DNA of 62,440 bases, from contig CACZZO010000018.1 of NCBI GenBank assembly GCA_902785755.1, forward strand, positions 1 to 62,440. The letters are read 5' to 3'. Position 1 is the first letter of the stretch. Every line of letters begins with the position of its first letter. The position numbers and the translations under genes were made by a program. A model generated the notes under the pieces. It made no database searches. It worked only from the letters and a program-made list of their open reading frames with translations, and was not told the origin of the DNA. Positions 53,907-62,440 of this stretch are shown in pieces. Source of the DNA: an uncultured Bacteroidia bacterium. Its GTDB lineage: Bacteria; Bacteroidota; Bacteroidia; Bacteroidales; F082.

Positions 53907-55721
53907 ATGGCAAAAATCAAGATGCACGTGCTCGTCTGCGGCGGTACCGGCTGCCAGGCTTCGGCAAGTGCTCAAATCATCAAGAACTTCGAGGACATTC
54001 TCGCCGCGAAGGGCTTGCAGGATGAAGTTCAGGTGGTCAGAACGGGTTGCTTCGGCTTCTGCGAGAAGGGACCTATCGTGAAGATCATGCCTGACAACAC
54101 GTTCTACACTCAGGTGAAGCCTGAAGACGTCGAGAAGATCATCAACGAGCACATCATCAAGGGCCGTAAGGTCACCGATTTGCTCTACATGGACCCTGAA
54201 AACAAGGAACATGTCGCCGACTCGAAGCACATGGGCTTCTACCGTAAGCAACTGCGTATCGCTTTGCGTAACTGCGGTTTCATCAACCCCGAAAACATCG
54301 ACGAGTGCATCTCGCGCGGCGGTTATGAGGCATTAGGCAAGGTGCTATCCGAAATGACCCCCCAACAGGTGGTCGACGAAATCACCAAGTCGGGCCTCCG
54401 TGGCCGTGGCGGTGCTGGTTTCCCCACTGGCGTGAAATGGGGCCTCTGCGCCAAGAACAAGTGCGATGAAATGTACGTCATCTGCAACGCCGACGAAGGC
54501 GACCCGGGTGCGTTCATGGACCGTTCCATCATGGAAGGCGACCCGCACAGCATCGTCGAGGCTATGGCCATCTGCGGCTATGCCATCGGCGCCACCCACG
54601 GTTTGGTCTACATCCGTGCTGAATACCCGTTGGCCATCCACCGTCTGCAAGTCGCCATTGCCCAGGCTCGCGAATACGGCCTGCTCGGTAAAGACATCCT
54701 CGGCTCGGGCTTCGATTTCGACATCGAGCTCCGTTACGGTGCCGGCGCATTCGTTTGCGGTGAGGAAACCGCTCTGATCCACTCGATGGAAGGTATGCGC
54801 GGTGAACCCACGCTGAAACCCCCGTTCCCGGCTGTTCATGGCTACAAGGGTCAACCCTCCAACGTGAATAACGTGGAGACCTTCGCCAACATCCCGATCA
54901 TCATCACCAAGGGTGCCGACTGGTTTGCCAGCATCGGTTCCGAGAAGTCGAAGGGCACGAAGGTGTTCGCTCTGGCCGGTCAGATCAACAACGTCGGTCT
55001 GATTGAGGTTCCGATGGGCACCACCTTGCGCGACATCATCTACGAAATCGGTGGTGGCATCAAGGGTGGCCGTAAGTTCAAGGCCGTCCAAACCGGTGGT
55101 CCTTCAGGCGGCTGCTTGACGGAGAAACACCTTGACACTGCTATCGACTATGAAAGCCTTGCCGCTGCCGGCTCCATGATGGGCTCGGGCGGTATGGTGG
55201 TCATGGACGACACCTCCTGCATGGTGGCCATCGCCAAGTTCTACTTGGAGTTCACCTGCGAAGAAAGTTGCGGTAAGTGCTCGCCCTGCCGTATCGGTAA
55301 CAAGCGTATGCTCGAAATCCTCACCAAGATCACGGAAGGCAGAGGCACTATGGACGACCTTCAGGAACTCCGCAACCTCGCCGCAGTGATTAAGGATACC
55401 GCCCTCTGCGGTCTGGGTCAGACCTCACCGAACCCGGTGCTTTCGACCCTCGACAACTTCTGGGATGAGTATGTTGAGCACGTTGTTGACAAGAAATGCC
55501 GCGCTGGCGTCTGCAAGAAGCTCATGCGTTATGAAATTGACAAGGAGAAGTGCATTGGTTGCGGCGCTTGTAAGAAGAACTGCCCCGCCGAGGCCATCTC
55601 GAAGACCGACTACATCGCTCCCGGCCACAAGCTGCCTTCGATGATGATCGATCCTTCCAAGTGCATCAAGTGCGGTGCCTGTATCTCAACCTGTAAGTTC
55701 AATGCCATTTCTGTCAAATAA
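53907..55721 (+). CDS. hydB: Electron-bifurcating [FeFe] hydrogenase subunit HydB (NuoF-like)
   Basis: 604 residues. An N-terminal thioredoxin-like [2Fe-2S] domain (CGGTGCQAS.. TGCFGFCEKGP) leads into the FMN/NADH-binding NuoF core (GRGGAGFPTGVKW, CNADEGDPGAF). The 4Fe-4S site is CGKCSPCRIG...C, and two ferredoxin clusters close the protein (CIGCGACKKNCP, CIKCGACISTCK). It is the flavin site where electrons from NADH and ferredoxin are combined in the complex. A GGAGGA ribosome site precedes it. It lies between the small ferredoxin and hydA. Confidence 0.93.
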   Translation: MAKIKMHVLVCGGTGCQASASAQIIKNFEDILAAKGLQDEVQVVRTGCFGFCEKGPIVKIMPDNTFYTQVKPEDVEKIINEHIIKGRKVTDLLYMDPENKEHVADSKHMGFYRKQLRIALRNCGFINPENIDECISRGGYEALGKVLSEMTPQQVVDEITKSGLRGRGGAGFPTGVKWGLCAKNKCDEMYVICNADEGDPGAFMDRSIMEGDPHSIVEAMAICGYAIGATHGLVYIRAEYPLAIHRLQVAIAQAREYGLLGKDILGSGFDFDIELRYGAGAFVCGEETALIHSMEGMRGEPTLKPPFPAVHGYKGQPSNVNNVETFANIPIIITKGADWFASIGSEKSKGTKVFALAGQINNVGLIEVPMGTTLRDIIYEIGGGIKGGRKFKAVQTGGPSGGCLTEKHLDTAIDYESLAAAGSMMGSGGMVVMDDTSCMVAIAKFYLEFTCEESCGKCSPCRIGNKRMLEILTKITEGRGTMDDLQELRNLAAVIKDTALCGLGQTSPNPVLSTLDNFWDEYVEHVVDKKCRAGVCKKLMRYEIDKEKCIGCGACKKNCPAEAISKTDYIAPGHKLPSMMIDPSKCIKCGACISTCKFNAISVK

Positions 55722-55741
55722 AATAGAGGAGGAGACATATT

Positions 55742-57526
55742 ATGATTAATGTAACAATTGATAACAAACAGATTCAGGTCCCGGAAGGCACTACTATCCT
55801 GAAAGCCGCCCGCATGGCCGGTATCCATATTCCTACCCTTTGCTATTTTGAACTGGCAGGAATGAAATTTGAAAACAAACCCGGTGGCTGCCGCGTGTGC
55901 GTCGTCGAAGTGGTGAAAGACTTCAACGGCCGTCCGCGTCGTAACCTTGCTCCGGCTTGCGCCACCGACTGCGTGGAAGGCATGGAAGTGCTGACCCACA
56001 GCGCCCGTGTCATCAACGCCCGCCGCACCGTGGTCGAACTCATCCTTTCCGACCACCCGGCCGACTGCTTGACCTGCGCCAAGAGCGGCAACTGCGAATT
56101 GCAGAGTCTTGCCCAGTACCTCGGCATCCGTGAGATTCCGTTCAAGGGTGAACAGAGCCACTATCGCCAAGACATGTCGCCCAGCATCGTGCGCGACATG
56201 GACAAGTGCGTCATGTGCCGCCGCTGCGAAAACATGTGTAACAACATCCAGACCGTTGGTGCCCTGAGCGCCATCAACCGTGGCTTCAGCGCTGTCGTGG
56301 CTCCTGCTTTCGAGCAAGACCTTGTCGACTCGCCTTGTGTCATGTGCGGTCAGTGCGTGCAGGTGTGCCCCGTTGGCGCCCTCAGCGAGGTGGACGACAC
56401 CCGCAACGTCATGGCTGCCATCAACAACCCGAAGAAGACCGTCATCGTCAACACGGCTCCCGCTACCCGCGTGGCCCTCGGTGAAGAGTTTGGCATGCCC
56501 GCCGGCACCATCGTCACCGGCCAGATGGCCGCTGCCCTGCGTCGCCTCGGCTTCGACTATGTGTTTGACACCGACTTCACTGCCGACCTTACCATCATGG
56601 AGGAAGGCACCGAGCTCCTCGGCCGTATCAAGAAGTTCATGGCTGGCGACAAGAGCGTCCGTCTGCCTATCCTCACTTCCTGCTGCCCGGGTTGGGTCAA
56701 CTTCTTCGAGCACAACTTCCCCGACATGCTGGATGTGCCTTCAACCGCCAAGTCGCCTATGCAGATGTTTGGCGCTGTCGCCAAGAACTACTGGGCCGAC
56801 AAGATGGGCATCAAGAGAGAAGACCTCGTCGTCGTCTCCATCATGCCTTGCTTGGCCAAGAAGTACGAAAGCAAGCGTAAAGAATTCTACAAGGATGGCA
56901 ATCCCGACATCGACTACGTCCTGACAACCCGCGAGTTGGCCCGCTTGATCAAGCAGTTCAACCTCAACCTGAAGGATATGCCGAGCGAAGACTACGACGA
57001 CCCGTTGGGCGAATCCACGGGTGCTGCCGTCATCTTCGGTGCCACTGGTGGTGTGATCGAAGCTGCCACCCGTACCGCTTACGAGGTGTTCACCGGCAAA
57101 CAATGCCCGAAGATTGACTTCACCGAACTCCGTGGTATGGAAGGCATCCGCGATGCTTGGGTTGACTTTGATGGTACGCCCATCCACATCGGCATTGCCC
57201 ACGGTCTGAGCAACGCTCGTACCCTCCTTGAGAGAGTGCGCGAAGGCAAGGAACAGTTCCACGCCATCGAGGTCATGGCCTGCCCCGGCGGTTGCGTCGG
57301 CGGCGCTGGTCAGCCCTACCACCACGGCAACAGCGAGATCATCAAGAAGCGCACGGAAGCCATCTACCGCGAGGATGCTGGCAAACCTATCCGTAAGTCG
57401 CACGAGAATCCTTCGATCATCAAGTTGTACAAGGAGTATCTTGGTGAGCCTTGCGGCCATCTGTCACACGAACTGCTGCACACCCACTATTTCGACAAGT
57501 CAGAACATGTTGAAATCAGCGAGTAA
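55742..57526 (+). CDS. hydA: Electron-bifurcating [FeFe] hydrogenase catalytic subunit HydA
   Basis: 594 residues. A plant-type [2Fe-2S] domain (CYFELAG..GGCRVC..C), a His-ligated 4Fe-4S cluster (HPADCLTCAKSGNC, 105-118), two ferredoxin clusters (CVMCRRCENMC, 156-166; CVMCGQCVQVCP, 199-210) and the H-cluster domain follow in order. H-cluster loops are complete: TSCCPGW (312-318), MPCLAKK (368-374) and MACPGGCVGG (512-521). This is group A3 architecture. With HydB and HydC it makes H2 from NADH plus reduced ferredoxin, or runs in reverse. Confidence 0.95.
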   Translation: MINVTIDNKQIQVPEGTTILKAARMAGIHIPTLCYFELAGMKFENKPGGCRVCVVEVVKDFNGRPRRNLAPACATDCVEGMEVLTHSARVINARRTVVELILSDHPADCLTCAKSGNCELQSLAQYLGIREIPFKGEQSHYRQDMSPSIVRDMDKCVMCRRCENMCNNIQTVGALSAINRGFSAVVAPAFEQDLVDSPCVMCGQCVQVCPVGALSEVDDTRNVMAAINNPKKTVIVNTAPATRVALGEEFGMPAGTIVTGQMAAALRRLGFDYVFDTDFTADLTIMEEGTELLGRIKKFMAGDKSVRLPILTSCCPGWVNFFEHNFPDMLDVPSTAKSPMQMFGAVAKNYWADKMGIKREDLVVVSIMPCLAKKYESKRKEFYKDGNPDIDYVLTTRELARLIKQFNLNLKDMPSEDYDDPLGESTGAAVIFGATGGVIEAATRTAYEVFTGKQCPKIDFTELRGMEGIRDAWVDFDGTPIHIGIAHGLSNARTLLERVREGKEQFHAIEVMACPGGCVGGAGQPYHHGNSEIIKKRTEAIYREDAGKPIRKSHENPSIIKLYKEYLGEPCGHLSHELLHTHYFDKSEHVEISE

Positions 57527-57561
57527 TTCAATAACCAGTAAATAATAGAAAGGAAATAAAT

Positions 57562-58038
57562 ATGGCAGTTATTAAATTATCAGAAGCGAAGATCAACTTC
57601 ATCAAGGACGTCTGCAAGTCGTACGGCAACAAGCCGGGTGAGGTCATCAATGTGCTGCACAAGGTTCAGGGCGAGTATGGCTATCTGCCTGCTGAAGTCC
57701 AGGAATTAGTGGCCAAGGAATTGGGCATCCCGGTTTCGAGAGTCTACGGCATCGTTTCGTTCTATTCCTTCTTCACCATGACCCCGAAGGGCGAGTATCC
57801 GATCAGCGTTTGCTTGGGTACTGCTTGCTATGTGCGTGGTGCCGAGAAGGTGTTGGACGAACTGAAGCGTCAGTTGGGCATCAACGTCGGTGAGGTCACT
57901 CCCGACGGCAAGTTCTCTCTGACCTGCCTCCGCTGCGTCGGTGCTTGCGGTCTGGCCCCCGTCATCGAAGTCGGTGACAAGGTCTACGGCCGTATGACCC
58001 CCGACCGCGTGAAGGACGTGCTCGCTGAGTACAAATAA
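57562..58038 (+). CDS. hydC: Electron-bifurcating hydrogenase subunit HydC (NuoE-like)
   Basis: 158 residues. It is a thioredoxin-like [2Fe-2S] protein with cysteines CLGTAC (near 85-90) and CLRCVGACG (near 121-129), and the NuoE-type start VLHKVQGEYGYLP. It partners HydB in the NADH-oxidising arm. It starts 35 bases after hydA with an AAAGGA site, and is the last gene of the operon. Confidence 0.93.
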   Translation: MAVIKLSEAKINFIKDVCKSYGNKPGEVINVLHKVQGEYGYLPAEVQELVAKELGIPVSRVYGIVSFYSFFTMTPKGEYPISVCLGTACYVRGAEKVLDELKRQLGINVGEVTPDGKFSLTCLRCVGACGLAPVIEVGDKVYGRMTPDRVKDVLAEYK

Positions 58039-58045
58039 GCCGCAC

Positions 58046-58065
58046 ACCTATTAATATTAATAGGT
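58046..58065. repeat. Perfect 20-bp palindrome after hydC
   Basis: ACCTATTAAT / ATTAATAGGT without a loop, just before the terminator. It may be an element of transcript ending or a protein-binding site. Confidence 0.55.
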
Positions 58066-58070
58066 ATCCA

Positions 58071-58105
58071 AAAAATCCCTGCCCGATTGGGTGGGGATTT
58101 TTCTA
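58071..58105 (+). terminator. Terminator of the hydABC operon
   Basis: Stem AAAAATCCC / GGGGATTTTT (58071-58079, 58094-58102) with a T-rich end. Confidence 0.8.
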
Positions 58106-58149
58106 TGTGTTTTTTTCAATAAAAAATACACTAATTTGGAAAAAGTATC

Positions 58150-58157
58150 TATCTTTG
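58150..58157 (+). promoter_or_regulatory. -7 promoter box of the AAA ATPase gene
   Basis: TATCTTTG, 66 bases before the ATG at 58223. It directly precedes the TGACGG direct repeats. Confidence 0.45.
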
Positions 58158-58159
58158 CA

Positions 58160-58202
58160 TGACGGAAATCCCGTGACGGAAATCCCGTGACGGAAGTTGC
58201 GT
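58160..58202 (+). repeat. TGACGGAAATCCCG direct repeats before the ATPase gene
   Basis: Two exact 14-base units TGACGGAAATCCCG and a third, altered unit TGACGGAAGTTGCG, in the leader. Outer ATGACG / CGTCAT arms also make an inverted pair. Confidence 0.8.
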
Positions 58203-58222
58203 CATAAAAATTGGATAGAACT

Positions 58223-59362
58223 ATGGCTAAAGAAAAACGAAAAGAACTCGAAAACCCATTTGTTTACAAGGGTTACGAAGGGCCAAACTATTTCTGCGAT
58301 AGGGAAAAAGAGACCCAAGAAATGGTTTCTGCATTGAAAAATGGGCGCAATTTGACCATACTTTCACCCCGAAAAATCGGAAAAACAGGGCTTATTAAGC
58401 ATGTTTTTAATCGTATTAAAGCGGAAAACAAGGATGCGGTTTGCGTCTATATTGACGTTTTTTCGACGCAAAACCTACATGATTTTGTGCAGGCTTTGGG
58501 TACGGCTATCGTTGAGGAAGCCTTGCAGCGCGAAAAGTCGCTGATGGGGAAGGTGCTGGATTATTTCAAGGCCTGGCGACCCACAATCAGTTTCGATACC
58601 TTGACAGGAATGCCCACGCTCAGCCTCAATATCGACCCTTCGCATGACGAATTTACCTTAAGCGGCATTTTCGACCATTTGGAGCGGAGCAAGAAAGAGG
58701 TCTATGTCGCCATCGACGAGTTCCAGCAAGTGGCCAATTATCCTGAAAAAGGCACCGAGGCCCTGTTGCGCTCGCGGATTCAGTTTTCGCCGGCGGGGTT
58801 CATCTTTTCTGGAAGTCGGCAACACATCATGGCCGAGATGTTTGGCTCGCCAAAGCGTCCTTTCTACCAAAGCACCGATTTCGTCAATTTGCAACCTTTG
58901 CCCGAGGCAGCCTATTACGACTTTGCGCGGCATTTTTTCGAGGCGAGAAAAGGCAGTTTGAGCGAGGAAGTGTTTCACGATGTGTATCAGCGTTTTAGTG
59001 GACACACTTGGTATGTCCAACTGCTGATGAACCGCCTGTATGAGGAAACGAAGCGGGTGGAAACCGTGCAGCAGGCCAACAACGCCATCCTTTCAGTGCT
59101 CAATACGCTTTCGCCGCAGTACGAGAACCTGATGGCTTTCCTGACCAACAACCAGATCAATCTGCTGAAAGCCATTGCAAAAGAAGGCAAGGTGGAGCAG
59201 ACACGGAGCAACGACTTCATCAAGCGTCACGACCTGCCCAGCCCAAGCAGCATCAAGACAGCTTTGGATGTGCTTTTGGACAAGGAATTGGTCTATGCAG
59301 AACCTGACGGCTACATTGTTTATGACCGCTTTTTGAATCTTTGGTTACAGAGGTTGAAATGA
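58223..59362 (+). CDS. AAA-type ATPase of the archaeal-ATPase (PF01637-like) family
   Basis: 379 residues from the ATG at 58223 (MAKEKRKELENPFVYKGYEGPN); a TTG four codons upstream is less likely. Walker A is LSPRKIGKTGLIKH (near 43-56), Walker B VYVAIDEFQQV (near 165-175), with a sensor-like FIFSGSRQHIM. The C-terminal ~100 residues look like a winged helix (LLKAIAKEGKVEQTRSNDFI, PSSIKTALDVLLDKELVY). Members of this STAND-like family are numerous in Bacteroidales, and their tasks are mostly unknown. A direct-repeat leader precedes it. Confidence 0.83.
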   Translation: MAKEKRKELENPFVYKGYEGPNYFCDREKETQEMVSALKNGRNLTILSPRKIGKTGLIKHVFNRIKAENKDAVCVYIDVFSTQNLHDFVQALGTAIVEEALQREKSLMGKVLDYFKAWRPTISFDTLTGMPTLSLNIDPSHDEFTLSGIFDHLERSKKEVYVAIDEFQQVANYPEKGTEALLRSRIQFSPAGFIFSGSRQHIMAEMFGSPKRPFYQSTDFVNLQPLPEAAYYDFARHFFEARKGSLSEEVFHDVYQRFSGHTWYVQLLMNRLYEETKRVETVQQANNAILSVLNTLSPQYENLMAFLTNNQINLLKAIAKEGKVEQTRSNDFIKRHDLPSPSSIKTALDVLLDKELVYAEPDGYIVYDRFLNLWLQRLK

Positions 59363-59463
59363 TGACATAAAAAGGGATTTTGTTATTCAAGATTACTCAA
59401 AGCATAAAAAGGAATGATGTCAATATGCAATCATCCAAAAACAGGGGCAAAAAACAATTCGCA

Positions 59464-60354
59464 TCACGAAAACATGTCAACTCTCAGCGTTGGATTCACC
59501 GGTGCTTCGCTCATTAAGTTGTTTTGGGCGGCTTTCAGGCCGAACATGACGGCTTTTTCATCCAAACCGATGGCGTGGGCGTGAATCACTCCGGCAAAAA
59601 AAGCATCGCCTGAGCCTGTCACATTCACGATTTGGGCAGGTAGGGCAGGGTGTGAGGTGGTCGTTCCGTTTGTGCAATGGATGACACCTTTTTCACCACA
59701 AGTGATGTAAGCTTGATTTATGCCGTTGGCGTTCAATGCTTTGGCTGATTCAAACACATTGTTGTTACCTGTAATTGCTACGGCTTCGGGGAAGTTGCAT
59801 TTCAGGGCGAAAAGGGAATGTTTTTCGGACAGTTTCATGGCTTCGGCAAAGCGCAGGGCTTTTTTGGGCGAAACGGTGTCGATGAAAAGCGGAACTTCGC
59901 AATAGTCAATGAGATAGGTGAGGGCTTCGGTGCTCAAAAGCGTGTCGGCAACGACACAATCTGAGCGGTTGATTCCGTCCATTTTGCCTTTCAGCCAGTC
60001 CAAATCCATTCTGTCGTTCAGACTTACATCAGAAACGGCAGACTTCATGTTGCCCGTTTCATCGTTGAAACTGAGGAAGATAGGGCTTTTTTCGCCTTTG
60101 AATTGCGTGGAAAGCGAAAGGTCGATGCCCAAATGCTGACATTCCGCCATCATACCTTGTGCAAAATCATCGTCGCCAAAAACACTGACCAACTGAATCT
60201 GATGCCCTAACAGGCTGAGATTGTGTGCGATGTTGCGAGCCACGCCGCCATGATGAAAGCTGATTTTGGCTGGCGAGCATCCACCTTGGCTCGGTACGGA
60301 TTGTGGCACCACGGCAATGTCGATATTGGATTCTCCGATGACGGTAATTCTCAT
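59464..60354 (-). CDS. PfkB-family carbohydrate / nucleoside kinase
   Basis: 296 residues from the ATG at 60354 (MRITVIGESNIDIAVVP). PfkB signature elements are GGVARNIAHNLSLLG (near 37-51) and the catalytic VTGSGDAFFAGV (near 252-263, Asp as base). The N-terminal GESNIDI and GGVARN pattern recalls pseudouridine kinases and ribokinases. Substrate cannot be fixed from sequence alone. It stands alone, divergent from the small basic protein gene. Confidence 0.85.
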   Translation of the reverse strand: MRITVIGESNIDIAVVPQSVPSQGGCSPAKISFHHGGVARNIAHNLSLLGHQIQLVSVFGDDDFAQGMMAECQHLGIDLSLSTQFKGEKSPIFLSFNDETGNMKSAVSDVSLNDRMDLDWLKGKMDGINRSDCVVADTLLSTEALTYLIDYCEVPLFIDTVSPKKALRFAEAMKLSEKHSLFALKCNFPEAVAITGNNNVFESAKALNANGINQAYITCGEKGVIHCTNGTTTSHPALPAQIVNVTGSGDAFFAGVIHAHAIGLDEKAVMFGLKAAQNNLMSEAPVNPTLRVDMFS

Positions 60355-60375
60355 GGTTGAAGCGTTTGAGGCCGA

Positions 60376-60383
60376 CAAAAATA
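60376..60383 (-). promoter_or_regulatory. -7 promoter box of the PfkB kinase gene
   Basis: TATTTTTG on the minus strand, 21 bases before the ATG at 60354. Confidence 0.4.
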
Positions 60384-60390
60384 GAAAACT

Positions 60391-60424
60391 TTTGCGATAA
60401 TTTGTTTTTCACAAGATAATTTTG
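60391..60424 (+). promoter_or_regulatory. Promoter of the small basic protein gene
   Basis: TTTG (60391-60394), 22-base spacer, TAATTTTG (60417-60424), 28 bases before the ATG at 60453. Confidence 0.5.
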
Positions 60425-60452
60425 TTATTTCGTGGCTTCAAATCAATTTGTT

Positions 60453-60698
60453 ATGGCACAGAAAAACACGAAAAGGAAGCGTCGCAACTACAAGTACCAT
60501 GCGATAACTTTCAAGTTGTCGGCCGGGCAATATCGCTCGTTGCGCAACTACTGCAAAGCGCGGAAAACCACACCTATCAAATTGATTAAGAAGAATATAG
60601 AACGCTTCATTTCTTCCTACGAATACGAAGTGCCGCAAGAATTGTTTCTTACTGAGAACCAGTTGGAATTGTTTAGTGAGGTTGGTTTTAAGGAATGA
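60453..60698 (+). CDS. Small basic protein, function unknown
   Basis: 81 residues from the ATG at 60453 (MAQKNTKRKRRNYKYHAITFKL). A very basic N-terminus is followed by FKLSAGQYRSLRNYCKARKTTPIKLIKKNIERFI, which has the strand-helix-helix pattern of ribbon-helix-helix DNA-binding proteins. The tail is acidic. It could be a small transcription factor; the likeness is by pattern only. The 184-base gap after it shows no clear feature. Confidence 0.55.
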   Translation: MAQKNTKRKRRNYKYHAITFKLSAGQYRSLRNYCKARKTTPIKLIKKNIERFISSYEYEVPQELFLTENQLELFSEVGFKE

Positions 60699-60882
60699 AA
60701 TAAATGTGATTTTCTTTTTCCTTTTCATCCTAACAAATTATTCCTTATATTTGCTCCCGATAAACGAAACAAAAGTAGCACCAAACCACCGACAATGAAC
60801 AGAAATGAATTATAAGTCTTTAAATGGTTCGCTATAGAGAAAAACAAAAGTGGAAAACAATAACAAATAAATAATTAAACAA

Positions 60883-61911
60883 ATGAAATCAAACACTTTA
60901 CAATTCGGAAAGGCTCTGAGTGCTGCCTTGTTCGTCCTGCTGCTGAGCGTGGCGGGTATGAAGAACGCACTCGCACAAAACCAAGTGGCAACTTTGCAAC
61001 ACAATGACACCATTACAGGGGTGTTCTATGGCCAAAATGCTTTTTCCTCTGCCTACAATGCTGCCGCTAATGGTGATGTCATTACGCTTTCAAGCGGCAC
61101 TTTCAATGCTATAACCATTCAGAAATCCATTACTATTCGTGGGGCAGGTTGTGTGTTGGATACCGTTACGAATGTGTTGCCTACAATTATTCCAGGTGAC
61201 TTTAGCTTACGTGCGAATAACATTACTTTTGAAGGCATTTGGTTTACTGGAAGAGTTAATATATCATCTTATTGGGATTGTGGAAATTATTCGAATTTTG
61301 TAAAATGTAACTTTAATAGAATAAGTAATACATATGGTGACAATAAATTGTTTTGTCAATTCAATAATTGTATCATCAACAATTATGAGTTACATAGGCA
61401 TCACGGCACATCCATCGTTAACAGTGTCGTAAGATTTACTTCTTATAATCACAATGACATTTACAATCCCACCAACATCTACAATTCAGTGATCGTGTTT
61501 GACAGCATACTGCCTATCAACAACATAGTGGCCTATAACAGCATCATTGCAACGGCTTCAGGACATAATGTTTCAAATAACACTTTCTTCAATTGCATCA
61601 ACATAAAAACTGGCGAAACTTCGTTGTTTGAAGGCCAATTGAATACAAGCAATATGGAAGTGAACAGCTATTCGGAAGTGTTTGAGACTTTTGACGGAAC
61701 CATCTCATACGATAACATCTATCAATTGAAAAACAACATTGCCACAAGTTTCTTGGGCCACGATGGCACTGAAGTGGGCATTTATGGTGGCATTATGCCT
61801 TATAAAACGCGACCTTCCTATATGATACTGAAGAATTGCAATGTGGCGGGACAAACGGATGAGAACAAGAAATTGAATGTGGAGATGGAGCTAATCGGGC
61901 CGGAAGATTAA
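60883..61911 (+). CDS. Secreted protein with beta-helix-like region
   Basis: 342 residues. Signal peptide ALSAALFVLLLSVAGMKNALAQ. The mature part opens with an ASN/GDVITLSSGTFNAITIQKSITIRGAG motif typical of right-handed parallel beta-helix (pectin-lyase-like) proteins, and continues with Asn/Ile-rich strands. No catalytic residues for a polysaccharide lyase are recognised. The C-terminus (EMELIGPED) has no sorting domain like those at the start of the window. It is followed after 18 bases by the next gene. Confidence 0.75.
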   Translation: MKSNTLQFGKALSAALFVLLLSVAGMKNALAQNQVATLQHNDTITGVFYGQNAFSSAYNAAANGDVITLSSGTFNAITIQKSITIRGAGCVLDTVTNVLPTIIPGDFSLRANNITFEGIWFTGRVNISSYWDCGNYSNFVKCNFNRISNTYGDNKLFCQFNNCIINNYELHRHHGTSIVNSVVRFTSYNHNDIYNPTNIYNSVIVFDSILPINNIVAYNSIIATASGHNVSNNTFFNCINIKTGETSLFEGQLNTSNMEVNSYSEVFETFDGTISYDNIYQLKNNIATSFLGHDGTEVGIYGGIMPYKTRPSYMILKNCNVAGQTDENKKLNVEMELIGPED

Positions 61912-61929
61912 CGCCTTAAATTTGGACCG

Positions 61930-62440
61930 ATGAAACGACGACTTATTATAATCATCTGCCTGTTGCAGTGCTTGATAGTGAAGTCGCAGTCGCTATATCA
62001 ATGCCAATATTGGTTTGATCAAGAACCACCGCAGACTGTGACGGTGAATTTCAACAGCAACACGGCGCAAATGGAGCTTGATGCCGCTTCGCTTTCAGAC
62101 GGCATTCACGTATTGTTCTTACAAGTTAAGGACACAACGGGAATGTGGTGCGCAGCGCGAAACTACTTGTTCTATAAGATACCCGAGCAAATCAATCCGG
62201 TGAATCCAGAAAACCTGACCTATCATTGTTGGTTCGACGAGGATTTCGAGCATAAACAAACTGGACCTTTCGGGACGGGACAGTTCCTGTTGGATGCAGA
62301 TGGTCTTGAAAGCGGTATTCATATCTTGTATGTGGCATTGAAGGGCGATGGATTGAGTTCCACGCGAAGTTATATGTTCTACAAGATGCCCGAACAAATC
62401 AATCCAGCAAATCCCGAAAACGTGACCTATCATTGTTGGT
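61930..62440 (+). CDS. Secreted repeat protein, 5' part (cut by the window end)
   Basis: The frame is open from the ATG at 61930 to the end of the window without a stop. It starts with a signal peptide (MKRRLIIIICLLQCLIVKSQS). Then follow repeats of about 75 residues, each with YxCxYWFD or YHCWFDED, a DGIH-L or SGIHILYVAL motif and a -MFYK-PEQINP-NPEN boundary. Two repeats are seen and a third begins. No enzyme domain appears in the visible part. It is probably the 5' part of a larger surface or secreted protein, co-transcribed with the gene before. Confidence 0.8.
   Translation, partial: MKRRLIIIICLLQCLIVKSQSLYQCQYWFDQEPPQTVTVNFNSNTAQMELDAASLSDGIHVLFLQVKDTTGMWCAARNYLFYKIPEQINPVNPENLTYHCWFDEDFEHKQTGPFGTGQFLLDADGLESGIHILYVALKGDGLSSTRSYMFYKMPEQINPANPENVTYHCW

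Overview
The window looks like part of the chromosome of an anaerobic, probably gut- or rumen-associated Bacteroidales. The evidence is Bacteroidetes-type promoters (TTTG, about 20 bases, TAnnTTTG), an NQR complex followed by a three-subunit fumarate reductase, secreted C10, C25, M6 and S8 peptidases, and a full set of [FeFe] hydrogenase genes. No rRNA, tRNA, CRISPR array, integrase or transposase was seen.

Layout. 1-14.5 kb (+): four large secreted proteins (an incomplete one, an M6 metallopeptidase, a C10 cysteine peptidase and a frameshifted C25 gingipain-like peptidase). All end in the same ~165-residue C-terminal domain, and two carry copies of a ~178-residue repeat. 14.5-18.7 kb (-): a signalling cluster with a divergent hydrogenase-like protein, an RsbW-like kinase, a second HATPase, two DRTGG proteins and a PHP protein. 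18.8-20.3 kb (-): aspartate ammonia-lyase, which makes fumarate. 20.6-30.4 kb (+): a small ferredoxin overlapping nqrA, nqrABCDEF and frdCAB. 30.5-40.8 kb: an accessory island with a decayed AbiEii fragment, an intact AbiEi/AbiEii pair, and a nine-gene minus-strand operon built on a TerY-P-type kinase / vWA / PP2C triad together with a NUC1-type lipoprotein nuclease, an AbiH-like protein, TPR and BspA-LRR membrane proteins and a zinc-finger/PH-like protein. 41.0-50.4 kb (-): rex, adhE, an iron alcohol dehydrogenase, a ferredoxin, a PAS-containing sensory hydrogenase, a SpoIIE phosphatase and a group-B-like hydrogenase. 50.5-53.2 kb: an S8 peptidase with a barrel-like C-terminus and a small acidic protein. 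53.3-58.1 kb (+): the electron-bifurcating hydrogenase operon. 58.2-62.4 kb: an AAA ATPase, a PfkB kinase, a small basic protein and two secreted proteins, the last cut by the window end.

How the genes fit together (inference). Aspartate gives fumarate, the terminal electron acceptor of an NQR-FRD chain that pumps Na+. Surplus reductant leaves as H2 through HydABC or as ethanol through AdhE/ADH. Rex would report NADH/NAD+, and the sensory hydrogenases with their kinase/phosphatase partners could report H2 or ferredoxin status. A shared dyad, CGATA-N6-TATCG, lies near aspA, the ferredoxin-nqr operon and adhE, with one mismatch before rex. It may be the Rex operator of this lineage.

Other unusual points are simple-sequence and palindromic insertions, in frame, inside nqrA, nqrF and frdA. 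Two of them are identical 33-base direct repeats 4.8 kb apart.
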